In this document: positions 16,899 to 25,839 of the stretch, piece by piece
Layout of the letters: every line of letters begins with the position of its first letter
Numbering within the stretch: the stretch's first letter is position 1
Assembly (NCBI GenBank): GCA_014595895.1
Contig: JABUKB010000006.1
Span: 79,363-143,362, forward strand
DNA from: Lysinibacillus odysseyi
Lineage (GTDB): Bacteria; Bacillota; Bacilli; Bacillales_A; Planococcaceae
DNA: 64,000 nt
Reading direction: 5' to 3'
Notes under the pieces: generated by a model
The model's database searches: none
Told to the model about the DNA's origin: nothing
Seen by the model: only the letters and a program-made list of their open reading frames with translations
Translations under genes and position numbers: made by a program

Positions 16899-17675
16899 CT
16901 ATTCTTTTCCTTTCCAAGGAACTAATTTTTTCTCTATGCTTCTTACAACGAGATCTAATAGCATGGCTAAAATCGCCATAATAAAGATTCCCATAATGAC
17001 ATAGTCACTTCTTAAAAACTTACTCGCATCGAGTACCATCCAGCCTAAGCCAGTTGTAGCTGCTACCATTTCGGCTGCCACAAGTGTCGTATACGTAAAA
17101 CCAATTGCCGTCCGAATACCAGTAAACAAATCCGGTAATGTCGATGGCAAGATAATCTCTGAAAACAAATGCCATTTACTCGCTCCTAATGAATACCCTA
17201 CACGGATACGGTCTTGGGGAATCTTTTGAACGCTCGACATCGCTGCAATATAAAGCGGTGCAAAAGCGGCTAAATACAGCAGGGCAATTTTCGAGCCATC
17301 TTCAATCCCTAGCCAAAGGACAAGTAATGTGTAATAAGCAAGTGGTGGTAATGGTCGATAAAACTCAATAAATGGTTCAAAAATAGCACGTATCCATTTA
17401 ATCGATCCACTCACTAGCCCTAACGGAATAGCTGTTACTAAAGCCAATATAAAAGCGATAGCTAATCGATATAAGCTATCAAAAATATGTGAAAATAAGG
17501 AGTTGCCTTTATAGCCATTCTGTATAACATCTACAAAAGCTGACCAAACGGCTGCTGGCGATGGCATAAACAAAGGACTTACCCAACCAAAATGAGTAAC
17601 CATCGTCCAAACAATGAACACTGTGATCATGGAAATGAAGGAAATCAATTTTATGGAATATTTTCTTTCTGTCAT
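16899..17675 (-). CDS. ABC transporter permease (SsuC/TauC type)
   Basis: The 258-residue protein has six predicted membrane helices and the ATPase-contact EAA loop (GYSLGASKWHLFSEIILPSTLPDLFTG). The FYRPLPPLAYYTLLVLWLGIEDGSK segment is typical of the sulfonate/taurine/nitrate group. It lies between the GNAT and the binding protein, 14 and 11 bases apart. It forms the membrane channel of the importer. Confidence 0.92.
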   Translation of the reverse strand: MTERKYSIKLISFISMITVFIVWTMVTHFGWVSPLFMPSPAAVWSAFVDVIQNGYKGNSLFSHIFDSLYRLAIAFILALVTAIPLGLVSGSIKWIRAIFEPFIEFYRPLPPLAYYTLLVLWLGIEDGSKIALLYLAAFAPLYIAAMSSVQKIPQDRIRVGYSLGASKWHLFSEIILPSTLPDLFTGIRTAIGFTYTTLVAAEMVAATTGLGWMVLDASKFLRSDYVIMGIFIMAILAMLLDLVVRSIEKKLVPWKGKE

Positions 17676-17689
17676 GTTGTCGCCACTTT

Positions 17690-18112
17690 CTATAGTTTTC
17701 GTTCAATAACATATTTCGTTTTTTCAAAGTTTAGCTTTTCTGTATAAAACCGAATGGCATCCACTCGTTCAAACTTCGAGCATAGAACGATTTTTTGACA
17801 TTGCTCTTTTTGTGCTACTTGCTCTAAATGCTCAATGATTCGCTTACCGTAACCTTTTGAACGCAGTGTTTCGTCGCACACTAGATCATATAAGTACAAA
17901 TGTTTACCATCATAGAGATTAAAAGCTATTCCATAGCCTGCAATACCGACTAGTTGCCCATGATCATATAAACCCGATAGGCGATAGCCACCCTCTATCA
18001 TCTCACCAATTAATCTTCGAAAATCCTGGTGCTTTAAAGATGGATACAGTTGTTGCAGTAATGGAAAATAGTCCTCTTGCTGTGTGTGAATATCAATGTC
18101 TTTAAAATCCAT
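17690..18112 (-). CDS. GNAT-family N-acetyltransferase, first gene of the sulfonate-type operon
   Basis: The 140-residue protein has the GNAT acetyl-CoA loop RSKGYGKRIIEHL preceded by the LYDLVCDETL strand, and ends with the AIRFYTEKLNFEKTKYVIER segment. It probably acetylates an amine; the substrate is unknown. The next gene starts 14 bases after its stop, so it is cotranscribed with the ABC importer, hinting at modification of the imported compound. AAGGGGG lies about nine bases before the ATG. A strong leader hairpin precedes it. Confidence 0.85.
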   Translation of the reverse strand: MDFKDIDIHTQQEDYFPLLQQLYPSLKHQDFRRLIGEMIEGGYRLSGLYDHGQLVGIAGYGIAFNLYDGKHLYLYDLVCDETLRSKGYGKRIIEHLEQVAQKEQCQKIVLCSKFERVDAIRFYTEKLNFEKTKYVIERKL

Positions 18113-18153
18113 CTTGCCAGTCCCCCTTGGTCAGCCTTGTGCTGAAAATATAA

Positions 18154-18210
18154 AAAGGCTCCCTAAACTACCTGCATCTTTACAGCAACAGGTTCATTTA
18201 GGGAGCCTTT
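18154..18210 (-). terminator. Strong hairpin in the leader of the GNAT/ABC operon
   Basis: Fourteen-base perfect arms (AAAGGCTCCCTAAA and its complement) with an inner ACCTG/CAGGT pair are followed on the minus strand by TTTTTAT, about 40 bases before the GNAT start. It lies downstream of a plausible promoter and so may be an attenuator. Confidence 0.75.
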
Positions 18211-18261
18211 AGTTTGTCTAATCAGCTCGTTAAATTGCATTTTTTAATTATATACATCTTA

Positions 18262-18291
18262 ATCCTTACAATACCTAGTAGTCAAGTATCT
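18262..18291 (-). promoter_or_regulatory. Possible promoter of the GNAT/ABC operon
   Basis: On the minus strand TTGACT is followed after 18 bases by TAAGAT, upstream of the leader hairpin. The coordinates are approximate to within a few bases. Confidence 0.4.
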
Positions 18292-18327
18292 TTTATTGAC
18301 TTTATTAGTTTATGAGAGAATTTGAAA

Positions 18328-18356
18328 AATGGTGATGCCCTATAAAAAAGTTCATC
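18328..18356 (-). terminator. Terminator after the crcB pair
   Basis: On the minus strand GATGGTGATG... pairs with GCATCACCAT and is followed by TTTTTC. It separates crcB from the downstream ABC operon. Confidence 0.6.
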
Positions 18357-18388
18357 ACCATCTCGTTCCATTATGTTTTATTTATTTT

Positions 18389-18772
18389 TTATACACCTAG
18401 AGAGGAAAGCAGAACCCTCCCCAGAACTCCCCCTAGCAGTGCAAAAATAACACCTAGTATCACAGACGTTGCCACATAAACTCCTGCCTTTTTTCGATCT
18501 TTCTGCTGCAACAATTGAATGGTTTCATATCCAAATGTCGAAAAAGTTGTATAAGCTCCTAGAAACCCAATGCCACAGAAGAGCCAAACCCATTCTGGCA
18601 TCACATAATCAGCATAGAACACCGAGAGAATCCCTAGAACAAATGAGCCAGACAGGTTAATGATCCAAGTACCAAAGGGAAATCTGCCAGCTAGCTTATG
18701 TGCAATCCATTTCCCTAAAAGAAACCGGATAACAGCACCTAACATACCGCCAACACCGACCAATAGTATCAT
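18389..18772 (-). CDS. crcB: Fluoride channel subunit CrcB/Fluc (second of pair)
   Basis: The 127-residue, four-helix protein has the CrcB core GGMLGAVIRFLLG, FPFGTWIINLSGSFVLG and the GFLGAYTTFSTFGYE motif with the phenylalanine-threonine track of Fluc channels. It exports F- passively as a dual-topology dimer, or as a heterodimer when two copies are paired as here. It overlaps the upstream crcB by four bases (ATGA), so the two are translationally coupled and likely form a heterodimer with opposite topologies. Confidence 0.94.
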   Translation of the reverse strand: MILLVGVGGMLGAVIRFLLGKWIAHKLAGRFPFGTWIINLSGSFVLGILSVFYADYVMPEWVWLFCGIGFLGAYTTFSTFGYETIQLLQQKDRKKAGVYVATSVILGVIFALLGGVLGRVLLSSLGV

Positions 18773-19158
18773 TGCTGCTCACCTTCTACCCGTTCTCTGT
18801 TTGAAGCTAACTTTACTCCTAAATAGGCTAACCCAATTCCGCAAACTATACTTAGCGAGACATACAGAAGAGCAAGCAGCCATTGATTATTGTTCAGTAA
18901 ATATAACGTCTCCACCGAAAAAGTAGAGAATGTAGTAAAGGCACCGATAAATCCAGTGCCAATCGCTAATTTAAGGTGTAAATTGATTTTCCACCGTTTC
19001 ATCGTCATCGTAAAAAACCACCCGAGAAAGAAACATCCTAAAACGTTAATAATCAGTGTTCCCCATGGAAATCCATTTACTGCAGGAATCCAAATTCCCA
19101 CTATGTAACGCAGCATGGCACCGAAGAAACCGCCTATTCCTACAGCTACTATATCCAC
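18769..19158 (-). CDS. crcB: Fluoride channel subunit CrcB/Fluc (first of pair)
   Basis: The protein has four membrane helices with GIGGFFGAMLRYIVG, FPWGTLIINVLGCFFLG and TGFIGAFTTFSTFSVET. I prefer the GTG at 19158 (129 residues), because the ribosome binding site GAGGAGG abuts the upstream ATG at 19164 with no spacing but lies six bases before the GTG. It pairs with the overlapping second crcB. A GC-rich hairpin followed by a run of seven T lies about 35 bases upstream and could be a regulatory terminator. Confidence 0.92.
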   Translation of the reverse strand: MDIVAVGIGGFFGAMLRYIVGIWIPAVNGFPWGTLIINVLGCFFLGWFFTMTMKRWKINLHLKLAIGTGFIGAFTTFSTFSVETLYLLNNNQWLLALLYVSLSIVCGIGLAYLGVKLASNRERVEGEQQ

Positions 19159-19191
19159 AGCCATCCTCCTCTTTTAAAAAATCCTTCTCCA

Positions 19192-19239
19192 TTAAAAAAA
19201 GCAAGCAATGGATGCACTTAAAGCTGCCTTTGCCTGCCC
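19192..19239 (-). terminator. Hairpin with T tract upstream of the crcB pair
   Basis: On the minus strand GCAGGCAA pairs with TTGCTTGC (one G-U) and is followed by TTTTTTT, ending shortly before the crcB ribosome binding site. It is either the terminator of the gene upstream or the expression platform of a leader. I could not match the fluoride riboswitch consensus. Confidence 0.55.
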
Positions 19240-19319
19240 TTCCTGTTATTTGCTGTTTTCATTATAGGCTTTCCCAGCTGCAGAATCTATATCATGCTGC
19301 TGATGAAATAGTAACCATT

Positions 19320-19691
19320 TTATTTTCGCCAAAATGTTGCACAATCTGCTTTTTCACGTATGTTATATTGGATAATCTTTGCCAGCAATTCATAGTTTAC
19401 CGGACTGTTCCACTTGATTTGTATTAACTGTTTCGTGTGATTATAGCCTGCCTCCACAATGTCTGATGAAAAATGCTCAACAACTACACCTTCAGGGGCT
19501 ACTGCCAGATGATTTTTAGATACGCTAAAGCCAATGATAAATGTATCGTGGTCCGTAAACATCGGCTGATTCCATTTCACAACAGGGACTAAATTTGGAT
19601 AAGTGTCTGCTACCCATGTTAATACCTCTTCTGTACGATGTTGATGATTAGGATCATCAATTTTTGCTAAAAAATCCTGAAAAACTTTCAT
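19320..19691 (-). CDS. YdhG/Fra-like DUF1801 protein (frataxin-like iron chaperone)
   Basis: The 123-residue protein has the DUF1801/YdhG pattern: VKWNQPMFTDHDTFIIGFSVSKNHLAVAPE followed by a C-terminal QIKWNSPVNYELLAKIIQYNI helix. The Bacillus subtilis homologue (Fra) is a frataxin-like protein that delivers iron for Fe-S and haem assembly. AAGGAGAG precedes the ATG. It is monocistronic or distantly upstream of the crcB genes. The function is by family resemblance. Confidence 0.82.
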   Translation of the reverse strand: MKVFQDFLAKIDDPNHQHRTEEVLTWVADTYPNLVPVVKWNQPMFTDHDTFIIGFSVSKNHLAVAPEGVVVEHFSSDIVEAGYNHTKQLIQIKWNSPVNYELLAKIIQYNIREKADCATFWRK

Positions 19692-19939
19692 GCTATTTCT
19701 CTCCTTACTAGCACATGCTGCTTTTTCCTCTAAAGCCCATTCATTATAAGAAAAAAGAGGTACCTACGCAACTCCATAACCTCCAAGTTCAGTCCCTTAT
19801 GCATTCTGCTCAGCTGACAATTATCCCATGAAAAAGATCGCGCTACATTCAGCACGACCCATTTCTTCCAATGAATGACCACATAGTTGATTGATATGAT
19901 ACTTGCCACTAAAGTTAGCGACAAGCAATATCAAATATT

Positions 19940-22366
19940 CTATTTTTGTAATTTCACTCTTTGTAAACGTAAGGCGTTTAAGACAACCGACACAGAACTA
20001 AATGCCATCGCTGCGCCCGCTACCCACGGTGCCAATAATCCTACTGCTGCAATGGGAATCCCAATCGTATTATAGGCAAATGCCCAGAATAAATTTTGCT
20101 TGATATTGCGCATTGTTTTGCGGCTCATTAAAATGGCATCCGCAATACTATTTAAGTCGCCTCGAATCAGTGTAATATCCGCAGCTTCCATCGCCACATC
20201 AGTACCCGTACCAATAGCCATGCCAATATCCGCTGTCGCTAGTGCCGGTGCGTCATTAATGCCATCGCCGACCATTGCCACCTTTTTGCCCTGTTCTTGC
20301 AGTTTTTTCACTTCTTCTGCTTTTCCTTCAGGCAGCACTTCTGCAATCACTGCATCAACGCCTACTTCTTTTCCAATGGCTTGAGCTGTCCGTTCATTAT
20401 CGCCTGTCATCATAATGACTTTGATGCCCATTTCTTGCAATCGATGTACCGCTTCCAGAGAGGTATCTTTAATCGTATCTGCTACCGCGACTAGCCCTGC
20501 ATATTGACCATTGATTCCAGCTAGCATTGCCGTTTTCCCGTTTCTCTCTAATTCCTCCATTACTGGTAGAACGGATGCAATATTAATCCCGTATTGCTGC
20601 ATCAGTTTGCGTGTCCCAATGATTACTCCTTGACCTGAAACGGTTGCTTGCACACCGTAGCCCGGAATCGCTTCAAAAAATTGAACGTTGCCAAGTTCAA
20701 TGCCTTTTTCTTGAATACCTTCAACAATTGCTTGTGCTAATGGATGCTCCGATTGCTTTTCCGCTGCGCCAATCAGAGATAAAAACTTCTCTTCGTCTTG
20801 GCCATCTGCTACTAACACATCTGTTAATACTGGTTTACCATGTGTAACTGTCCCTGTTTTATCCACTACTACCGTATCGATGCTTTGTGTTTGTTCTAAA
20901 TGCTCGCCGCCTTTGAACAAAATGCCAAACTCTGCCGCACGACCGCTTCCTGCCATAATGGAAGTCGGCGTGGCTAGCCCAAGCGCACATGGGCAAGCAA
21001 TGACAAGAATGGCAATTAACACTTCAAGTGCCGGTGTAAACTCACCCGGACGAACCCATATCATCCATACGAGGAAAGTAAGGATGGCAATCCCTACGAC
21101 AATCGGTACAAAAATACCCGAAATTTGATCCGCCATACGCTGGATTGGCGCTTTTGAACCTTGTGCATCTTCTACTACCTTAATAATTTGAGCCAGAGCC
21201 GTGTCGCGTCCAACTTTTGTCGCTTTCATTTTAATAAAACCATTTTTATTAATAGTTGAGCCGTATAAGATGTCGCCTGTTTTTTTATCTACGGGCAAAC
21301 TTTCACCTGTTAACATCGATTCATCCACGGCTGTGTTTCCGTCTACTACTTCCCCATCAACAGGAATTTTTTCGCCCGGTTTCACTAAAATCGTGTCACC
21401 GATGACAACCTCTTCTAGCGGGATTTCTTTTTCAATCCCGTCCCGTAGAACGATGGCTGTTTTTGCTTGAAGCCCCATTAATTTTTTGATTGCTTCTGAG
21501 GAACGGCCTTTTGCTCTCGCTTCAAACAGCTTGCCTAAAAGAATCAGTGTAATCAGTACCGCACTTGTTTCGAAATATAGATGCGGACCATGATGTGTAC
21601 CTGCTGTAACAATCGCTTGATAGACGCTATAAAAATACGCGGCTGAAGTACCCATCGCAACGAGTACATCCATATTGGCACTACCATTCCGAAGTGCTTT
21701 ATAGGCACCTATATAAAATTGTTTCCCGATAATAAATTGTACTGGTGTTGCCAATAGCATTTGGAACCATGGATTCATTAAGATGTCTGGTACATATAAA
21801 AACGATGTAAAGGAAAAGTGCCCTACCATCGTCCATAATAATGGCAATGATAAAATCGCTGACATAATGAATTTGCGTTGTTGATCTTTAATGTGCTTTT
21901 CACGGTGATCTACTTGCTCTTTTTCGTCTTGTTTTTGATGCGCACCATAACCTAGCTTCTCTACTTTAGCAATGATATCTGAAATAGCTACTTCTGAAGG
22001 ATTAAATTCGATTGTTGCTTTTTCAAGTGCTAAGTTAACGTTCGCAGTCGCAACACCTTCCATTTTCTTTAATCCTTTTTCTATACGTGTCGCACATGCG
22101 GCACAGGTCATTCCGGTAATATCAAACTCCGCTTTTTGTTTTACAATTCCGTAGCCCAGCGCTTCAATCTTCTTTTCAAAATCAGCTTCACTCAGCTTTG
22201 AAGGGTCATATTTAATCGATGACTTTTCAAGCGCTAAATTAACCGATGCCTGTTCGACACCCTCCATTTTATTTAAGCCCTTTTCTATACGTGTCGCACA
22301 TGCGGCACAAGTCATTCCGGTAATTTGAATACTCGCTTCTTTTATCTTACTGGCTTCTGTGCTCAT
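19940..22366 (-). CDS. copA: Copper-exporting P1B-type ATPase with two heavy-metal domains
   Basis: The 808-residue protein has two N-terminal HMA domains with GMTCAAC motifs (Cys20/Cys23 and Cys88/Cys91), eight membrane helices, the TGES actuator loop, the membrane metal motif CPC in [14 protein letters not shown], the phosphorylation motif DKTGT, SEHPLA in the nucleotide domain and GDGINDAP. It pumps Cu(I) out of the cytoplasm using ATP. It lies 74 bases downstream of copZ. The gap holds a hairpin and a second CsoR-like operator, so it may be transcribed both from csoR and from its own promoter. Confidence 0.97.
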   Translation of the reverse strand: MSTEASKIKEASIQITGMTCAACATRIEKGLNKMEGVEQASVNLALEKSSIKYDPSKLSEADFEKKIEALGYGIVKQKAEFDITGMTCAACATRIEKGLKKMEGVATANVNLALEKATIEFNPSEVAISDIIAKVEKLGYGAHQKQDEKEQVDHREKHIKDQQRKFIMSAILSLPLLWTMVGHFSFTSFLYVPDILMNPWFQMLLATPVQFIIGKQFYIGAYKALRNGSANMDVLVAMGTSAAYFYSVYQAIVTAGTHHGPHLYFETSAVLITLILLGKLFEARAKGRSSEAIKKLMGLQAKTAIVLRDGIEKEIPLEEVVIGDTILVKPGEKIPVDGEVVDGNTAVDESMLTGESLPVDKKTGDILYGSTINKNGFIKMKATKVGRDTALAQIIKVVEDAQGSKAPIQRMADQISGIFVPIVVGIAILTFLVWMIWVRPGEFTPALEVLIAILVIACPCALGLATPTSIMAGSGRAAEFGILFKGGEHLEQTQSIDTVVVDKTGTVTHGKPVLTDVLVADGQDEEKFLSLIGAAEKQSEHPLAQAIVEGIQEKGIELGNVQFFEAIPGYGVQATVSGQGVIIGTRKLMQQYGINIASVLPVMEELERNGKTAMLAGINGQYAGLVAVADTIKDTSLEAVHRLQEMGIKVIMMTGDNERTAQAIGKEVGVDAVIAEVLPEGKAEEVKKLQEQGKKVAMVGDGINDAPALATADIGMAIGTGTDVAMEAADITLIRGDLNSIADAILMSRKTMRNIKQNLFWAFAYNTIGIPIAAVGLLAPWVAGAAMAFSSVSVVLNALRLQRVKLQK

Positions 22367-22386
22367 TGTTCTTCACCTTCTCATTC

Positions 22387-22403
22387 ATACCTGCATAGGG
22401 TAT
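22387..22403 (-). promoter_or_regulatory. Second CsoR-like operator, between copZ and copA
   Basis: ATACCCTATGCAGGTAT on the minus strand is a pseudo-palindrome resembling CsoR boxes, 20 bases before the copA start. Confidence 0.6.
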
Positions 22404-22417
22404 ATTTTTTTGAAAAT

Positions 22418-22442
22418 AAGAGAGTGCTACGATAGCACTCTT
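22418..22442 (-). terminator. Hairpin between copZ and copA
   Basis: Arms AGAGTGCTA/TAGCACTCT overlap the end of copZ. The T tract is interrupted, so it may be partial or an mRNA-processing stem that sets a copZ:copA ratio. Confidence 0.55.
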
Positions 22443-22647
22443 ATTCTACATCATAACCTTGCTCTTCAATTGTCTCTTTAATTTTATCAAGGGATACTTG
22501 CGATTCATTGAATGTTACTTCCACTTGAGCCGCATCTAATTTTACTTTTACCTCGTTAATACCTTCTAATTTCCCAACGCTACCTTCTACAGCATTTACA
22601 CAATGTCCGCATGACATACCCTTTACGTTTAATGTTACATTTTGCAT
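22441..22647 (-). CDS. copZ: Copper chaperone
   Basis: The 68-residue ferredoxin-like HMA protein has the metal motif GMSCGHC (CxxC) after the first strand and the usual beta-alpha-beta-beta-alpha-beta length. It carries Cu(I) to CopA. AAAGGAGA precedes the ATG. It is the middle gene of csoR-copZ-copA. Confidence 0.95.
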   Translation of the reverse strand: MQNVTLNVKGMSCGHCVNAVEGSVGKLEGINEVKVKLDAAQVEVTFNESQVSLDKIKETIEEQGYDVE

Positions 22648-22720
22648 AATTTTTCTCTCCTTTAATCGAAATGTTATTTAAAATTAAAATACACTCTAAC
22701 GTTATACAGAACTCAAAGAA

Positions 22721-23053
22721 TTACTTTTTCATTAGCTTTTGAATCGTTACAACTAATTCATCCAACACTTCTTCATCGCCTTCTGAAAGGCGATCTACTA
22801 CACAGCCCTTTAGATGTCCTTCTAACAGAATTTTGGCTACACTATTTAATGCAGATTGTGTGGCCGAGAGTTGTGTAATGACATCATCACAGTAAACGTC
22901 CTTGTCGATCATTCCTTTAATGCCACGAATTTGACCTTCAATGCGATTTAATCGAGTTGTTAAGTCCTTCTTTACATGGGCCGGATGATGACTTTTGCGA
23001 CAAGATGTAACATCTTCTGTATGACAAGCTACTTCTTCATTTATGTTTTCCAT
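22721..23053 (-). CDS. csoR: Copper-sensing transcriptional repressor
   Basis: The 110-residue all-helical protein has the CsoR Cu(I) ligand triad Cys55, His80 and Cys84 (VYCDDVITQ and EGHLKGC) and the RLNRIEGQIRGI helix typical of the family. It represses the operon and is released from DNA by Cu(I). The N-terminal tail carries extra Cys and His residues (CHTEDVTSCRKSHHPAH). An operator lies within its own promoter, giving autoregulation. Confidence 0.96.
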   Translation of the reverse strand: MENINEEVACHTEDVTSCRKSHHPAHVKKDLTTRLNRIEGQIRGIKGMIDKDVYCDDVITQLSATQSALNSVAKILLEGHLKGCVVDRLSEGDEEVLDELVVTIQKLMKK

Positions 23054-23078
23054 CAGGTAAACCTCCTAACTCAATTCC

Positions 23079-23108
23079 ATAATACTATACCCCAGTAAGG
23101 TATGTAAA
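23079..23108 (-). promoter_or_regulatory. csoR promoter with CsoR operator in the spacer
   Basis: On the minus strand TTTACA and TATTAT are 18 bases apart. The spacer carries ATACCTTACTGGGGTAT (23087-23103), which closely matches the CsoR box of Bacillus copZA. Confidence 0.75.
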
Positions 23109-23235
23109 GTGATAAGTGAATTTTTTTATTTGTATATTCTAAATTTTTTAACATGATAAATAGCCCGTTAGTTGATTAACGACCATTCAGCTGATTATTA
23201 GAGTTTTTTCATTTTCATGACTAAAGGAAGTTTTA

Positions 23236-24102
23236 TCATAAAGAAGCTCCTTGCCTATTGTGTTCAATTATTTCTATAAATTTTTCAATGGATGAAGTTA
23301 AATAAGAATCCGCTCTTCTAATAAAGACTGTTTTCACCTTACTGTATTCACTTGGTAGCTTGTGGCAAGTGATATCCCCGTTTTGTTCTAAGTGCGCCAC
23401 CGCTGACTTCGGCACAAATGAAATCCCCAGTCCCATCGAAACGCTACGTAAGATTGTTTCTAATGTCCCGAACTCCATCACTTTTTGTGGTACTATATTT
23501 TGATTTTGATACCACCTTTCTAAACGTGCCCGGTATCCGCAACCTTCCCTAAAGCATAAAAACGGTTCATTTTTTAATTCTTCCAGCGCAAGATGACGAT
23601 TGTTTGAAATTAAAACTAGCTCCTCGTCAAACACTTCATAAGATTCAAGATCTGGATGCACGTTTGATGCTGTAATGAATGCTCCGTCCAGTTTATGATG
23701 CAATACTTCCTCTTCTAAGCTTTCTGTAACACCTGTTACTAATGATAAATCTACATTTTCATATTTTTTAATATAGGAAGATAAAATGTTCGGCAAATAA
23801 TAGACCGTTTCTACTGTTCCAATTTCTAATTTTCCAATGGGTTCATTTTTATTTGAAACAGCTCTTTTCATCTCATCTGTTAGCAATAATATCTTTTTAC
23901 TGTAAGCTAATAATTTTTTCCCTTCAGGTGTCAAAATCATGCCGCGACGATGACGGTTAAATAGGGGCGTACTCAATTCTGTTTCAAGCTTCTGAATTCT
24001 CGAGGTAATATTCGATTGTACATAATTCAGCTCTTTTGCTACTTCTGTTACTGTCCCTTTCTCTGCTACTAACTGAAAAATTTCTAAGTCTTTAAATTCC
24101 AC
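23236..24102 (-). CDS. LysR-family transcriptional regulator
   Basis: The 288-residue protein (GTG start chosen, giving the family-like FKDLEIFQLVAEKG N-terminus; a TTG six bases upstream is possible) has the LysR winged helix (TVTEVAKELNYVQSNITSRIQKLE) and an effector domain with the YYLPNILSSYIKKY and GLGISFVPKSAV segments. It is divergent from a DMT-family transporter and probably controls it. Paired ATGATATCA repeats lie between the two genes. The effector is unknown. Confidence 0.9.
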   Translation of the reverse strand: MEFKDLEIFQLVAEKGTVTEVAKELNYVQSNITSRIQKLETELSTPLFNRHRRGMILTPEGKKLLAYSKKILLLTDEMKRAVSNKNEPIGKLEIGTVETVYYLPNILSSYIKKYENVDLSLVTGVTESLEEEVLHHKLDGAFITASNVHPDLESYEVFDEELVLISNNRHLALEELKNEPFLCFREGCGYRARLERWYQNQNIVPQKVMEFGTLETILRSVSMGLGISFVPKSAVAHLEQNGDITCHKLPSEYSKVKTVFIRRADSYLTSSIEKFIEIIEHNRQGASL

Positions 24103-24141
24103 GATCAACCCGCCACCCTTTCTCTTTCTATTTGCGCTATT

Positions 24142-24165
24142 ATGATATCACTAATAATGATATCA
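24142..24165. promoter_or_regulatory. Likely LysR operator between divergent genes
   Basis: Two copies of ATGATATCA (24142-24150 and 24157-24165) 15 bases apart, each containing the palindrome GATATC. A third GATATCA occurs near 24190. Confidence 0.5.
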
Positions 24166-24245
24166 ATCATTATTTTTATTCATTTTACGAGATATCAGTA
24201 GGATTGTAAGATAGGCAGTAATGTTAATTTAATGAAAGAGGGTAA

Positions 24246-25217
24246 ATGAGGTTGAAAAACAGTGTATTTCTAGGCTCTATTTTATGTTTTATTGCTGCGG
24301 TATCATGGGGAGCGATGTTCCCGGTAGCACATGATGCTTTTAAGCATATAGATCCTTTCTATTTTACGATTTTCAGATATGGAGCCGTAACGGTTATTTT
24401 GATCGCTATCCTATTGTGGAAAGAAGGAAAGAAAGCCTTCCGTTTTGAAGGAAGAGGGCTTCATCTATGGTTCTTCGGTACGATGGCCTTTACTGTTTAT
24501 AATCTATTCATTTTCTGGGGAGAAGACTTACTAGGTCAATCGGGAGTGATGACAGCTTCTATTATGGAATCGCTGATGCCCATGATTTCTATTGTGATAT
24601 CGTGGATGATTTTTAAACACCGTCCTTATCCTTTTACATTACTGTGTGTATTCCTATCGTTTATCGGTGCTGTATTGGTGATTACAAAAGGAGATATTCA
24701 AGCATTTCTTGGAACAACGGATCACGTTATCCCGTCACTCTTAATCTTGATTGCGGTAATTGGATGGGTAATCTACACAATGGGTGGCAATGAATTCAGT
24801 CATTGGTCCGCTCTGCGATACTCTACATTAAGCTGTTTACTCGGAACGGTTACAGCCTTGTTCGTTACGTTAGGAGCAACAATGATTGGATACATTCCTG
24901 TTCCGCAGGTACATGACATCCAGGCAGTAGGTCCCCATTTATTGTTTATGATTGTCTTCCCCGGTGTCATTGCTTTAGTTGGCTGGAACATTGGTGTAGG
25001 GTTATTGTCACCTTTAAACGCATTGCTATTTATTAATTTTGTTCCTGTTACGACACTGTTCATTTCGATTATTCAGGGAAATGCCGTGACTATTTTCGAC
25101 TTTGTAGGGACAGCTTTAATTATCATTTCTCTTTTATCGAATAATATTTATCTAAGAACCCTGCAGAAGAAGGCAAATCATTCGGCGCAATCTGCGTTGG
25201 GTGAAGGTGTTTCCTGA
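24246..25217 (+). CDS. EamA/DMT-superfamily transporter
   Basis: The 323-residue protein has ten predicted membrane helices in two EamA repeats (start FLGSILCFIAAVSWGAMFPVAH, second repeat around 165-300). DMT transporters export metabolites such as amino acids, nucleosides or drugs. It is divergent from the LysR gene. An inverted repeat terminator follows. The substrate is unknown. Confidence 0.88.
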   Translation: MRLKNSVFLGSILCFIAAVSWGAMFPVAHDAFKHIDPFYFTIFRYGAVTVILIAILLWKEGKKAFRFEGRGLHLWFFGTMAFTVYNLFIFWGEDLLGQSGVMTASIMESLMPMISIVISWMIFKHRPYPFTLLCVFLSFIGAVLVITKGDIQAFLGTTDHVIPSLLILIAVIGWVIYTMGGNEFSHWSALRYSTLSCLLGTVTALFVTLGATMIGYIPVPQVHDIQAVGPHLLFMIVFPGVIALVGWNIGVGLLSPLNALLFINFVPVTTLFISIIQGNAVTIFDFVGTALIIISLLSNNIYLRTLQKKANHSAQSALGEGVS

Positions 25218-25243
25218 ATAAGGACAAGAAGTTTGGACAAAAC

Positions 25244-25283
25244 AAAGATATCATTTTTCCTGATGGGAGAAATGATATCTTTT
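25244..25283 (+). terminator. Terminator after the DMT transporter
   Basis: Thirteen-base perfect arms AAAGATATCATTT/AAATGATATCTTT, then TTTTTG. Confidence 0.85.
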
Positions 25284-25289
25284 TTGTTA

Positions 25290-25833
25290 GCCTTTATACA
25301 CTTATACTTCTTTAGACAATCAAGCTGATTTTGGTATTGCTTTCAATTTGATAAACACGAGTTATTACAGGCAATAAAGTTATATAATGACGAATTTTAT
25401 CTAACTAGCAATCATAGTAATAAAAGACAGAATATCTCGTTTTCTTCTATTTTAAATGAACCTCTCAGTTATTTTCTGCTACACATCAATGCAGGAAGCT
25501 ATTAGATAAGACTAGATTGGTGTATCTCGGAATGAAAAAGAACTGTTTTATTAATTATGCGGCGTGTGCATACATGAAATTATTATGCGAGATTGAAAAG
25601 CTTCATTTTCAGACAGAGAAAGCGACCATTAATATTTAAACAATTTAATATCATAGATGCAATCTATTATTATTGAGAAACGATGTAATAGACGAATAGT
25701 AAAACATTCTATACAATAATGGCAAGAACATTAAGAAATGGAAAGTGCAGGGTATTTTTCAATTGGCGATAACTATGGTTTTTATTACAAAATCCATAGT
25801 GCAATATCCAAATAAAAAACTAATATGGGGTGA
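25290..25833. other. Gene-poor AT-rich interval
   Basis: About 540 bases with no supported gene. The longest notable frame is 35 codons (from about 25532) with no clear ribosome binding site. I see no repeat, RNA or convincing promoter apart from AT-rich sequence before the CoA-transferase. Confidence 0.5.
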
Positions 25834-25839
25834 TTGTTT

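Noticed and set aside
19730..19924. 64-codon minus frame between fra-like and copA genes
   Set aside because: It needs a TTG start without a ribosome binding site and resembles no family.
25680..25830. Sigma-54 promoter before the CoA-transferase
   Set aside because: TGGCA is present but no GC doublet occurs at the proper distance.
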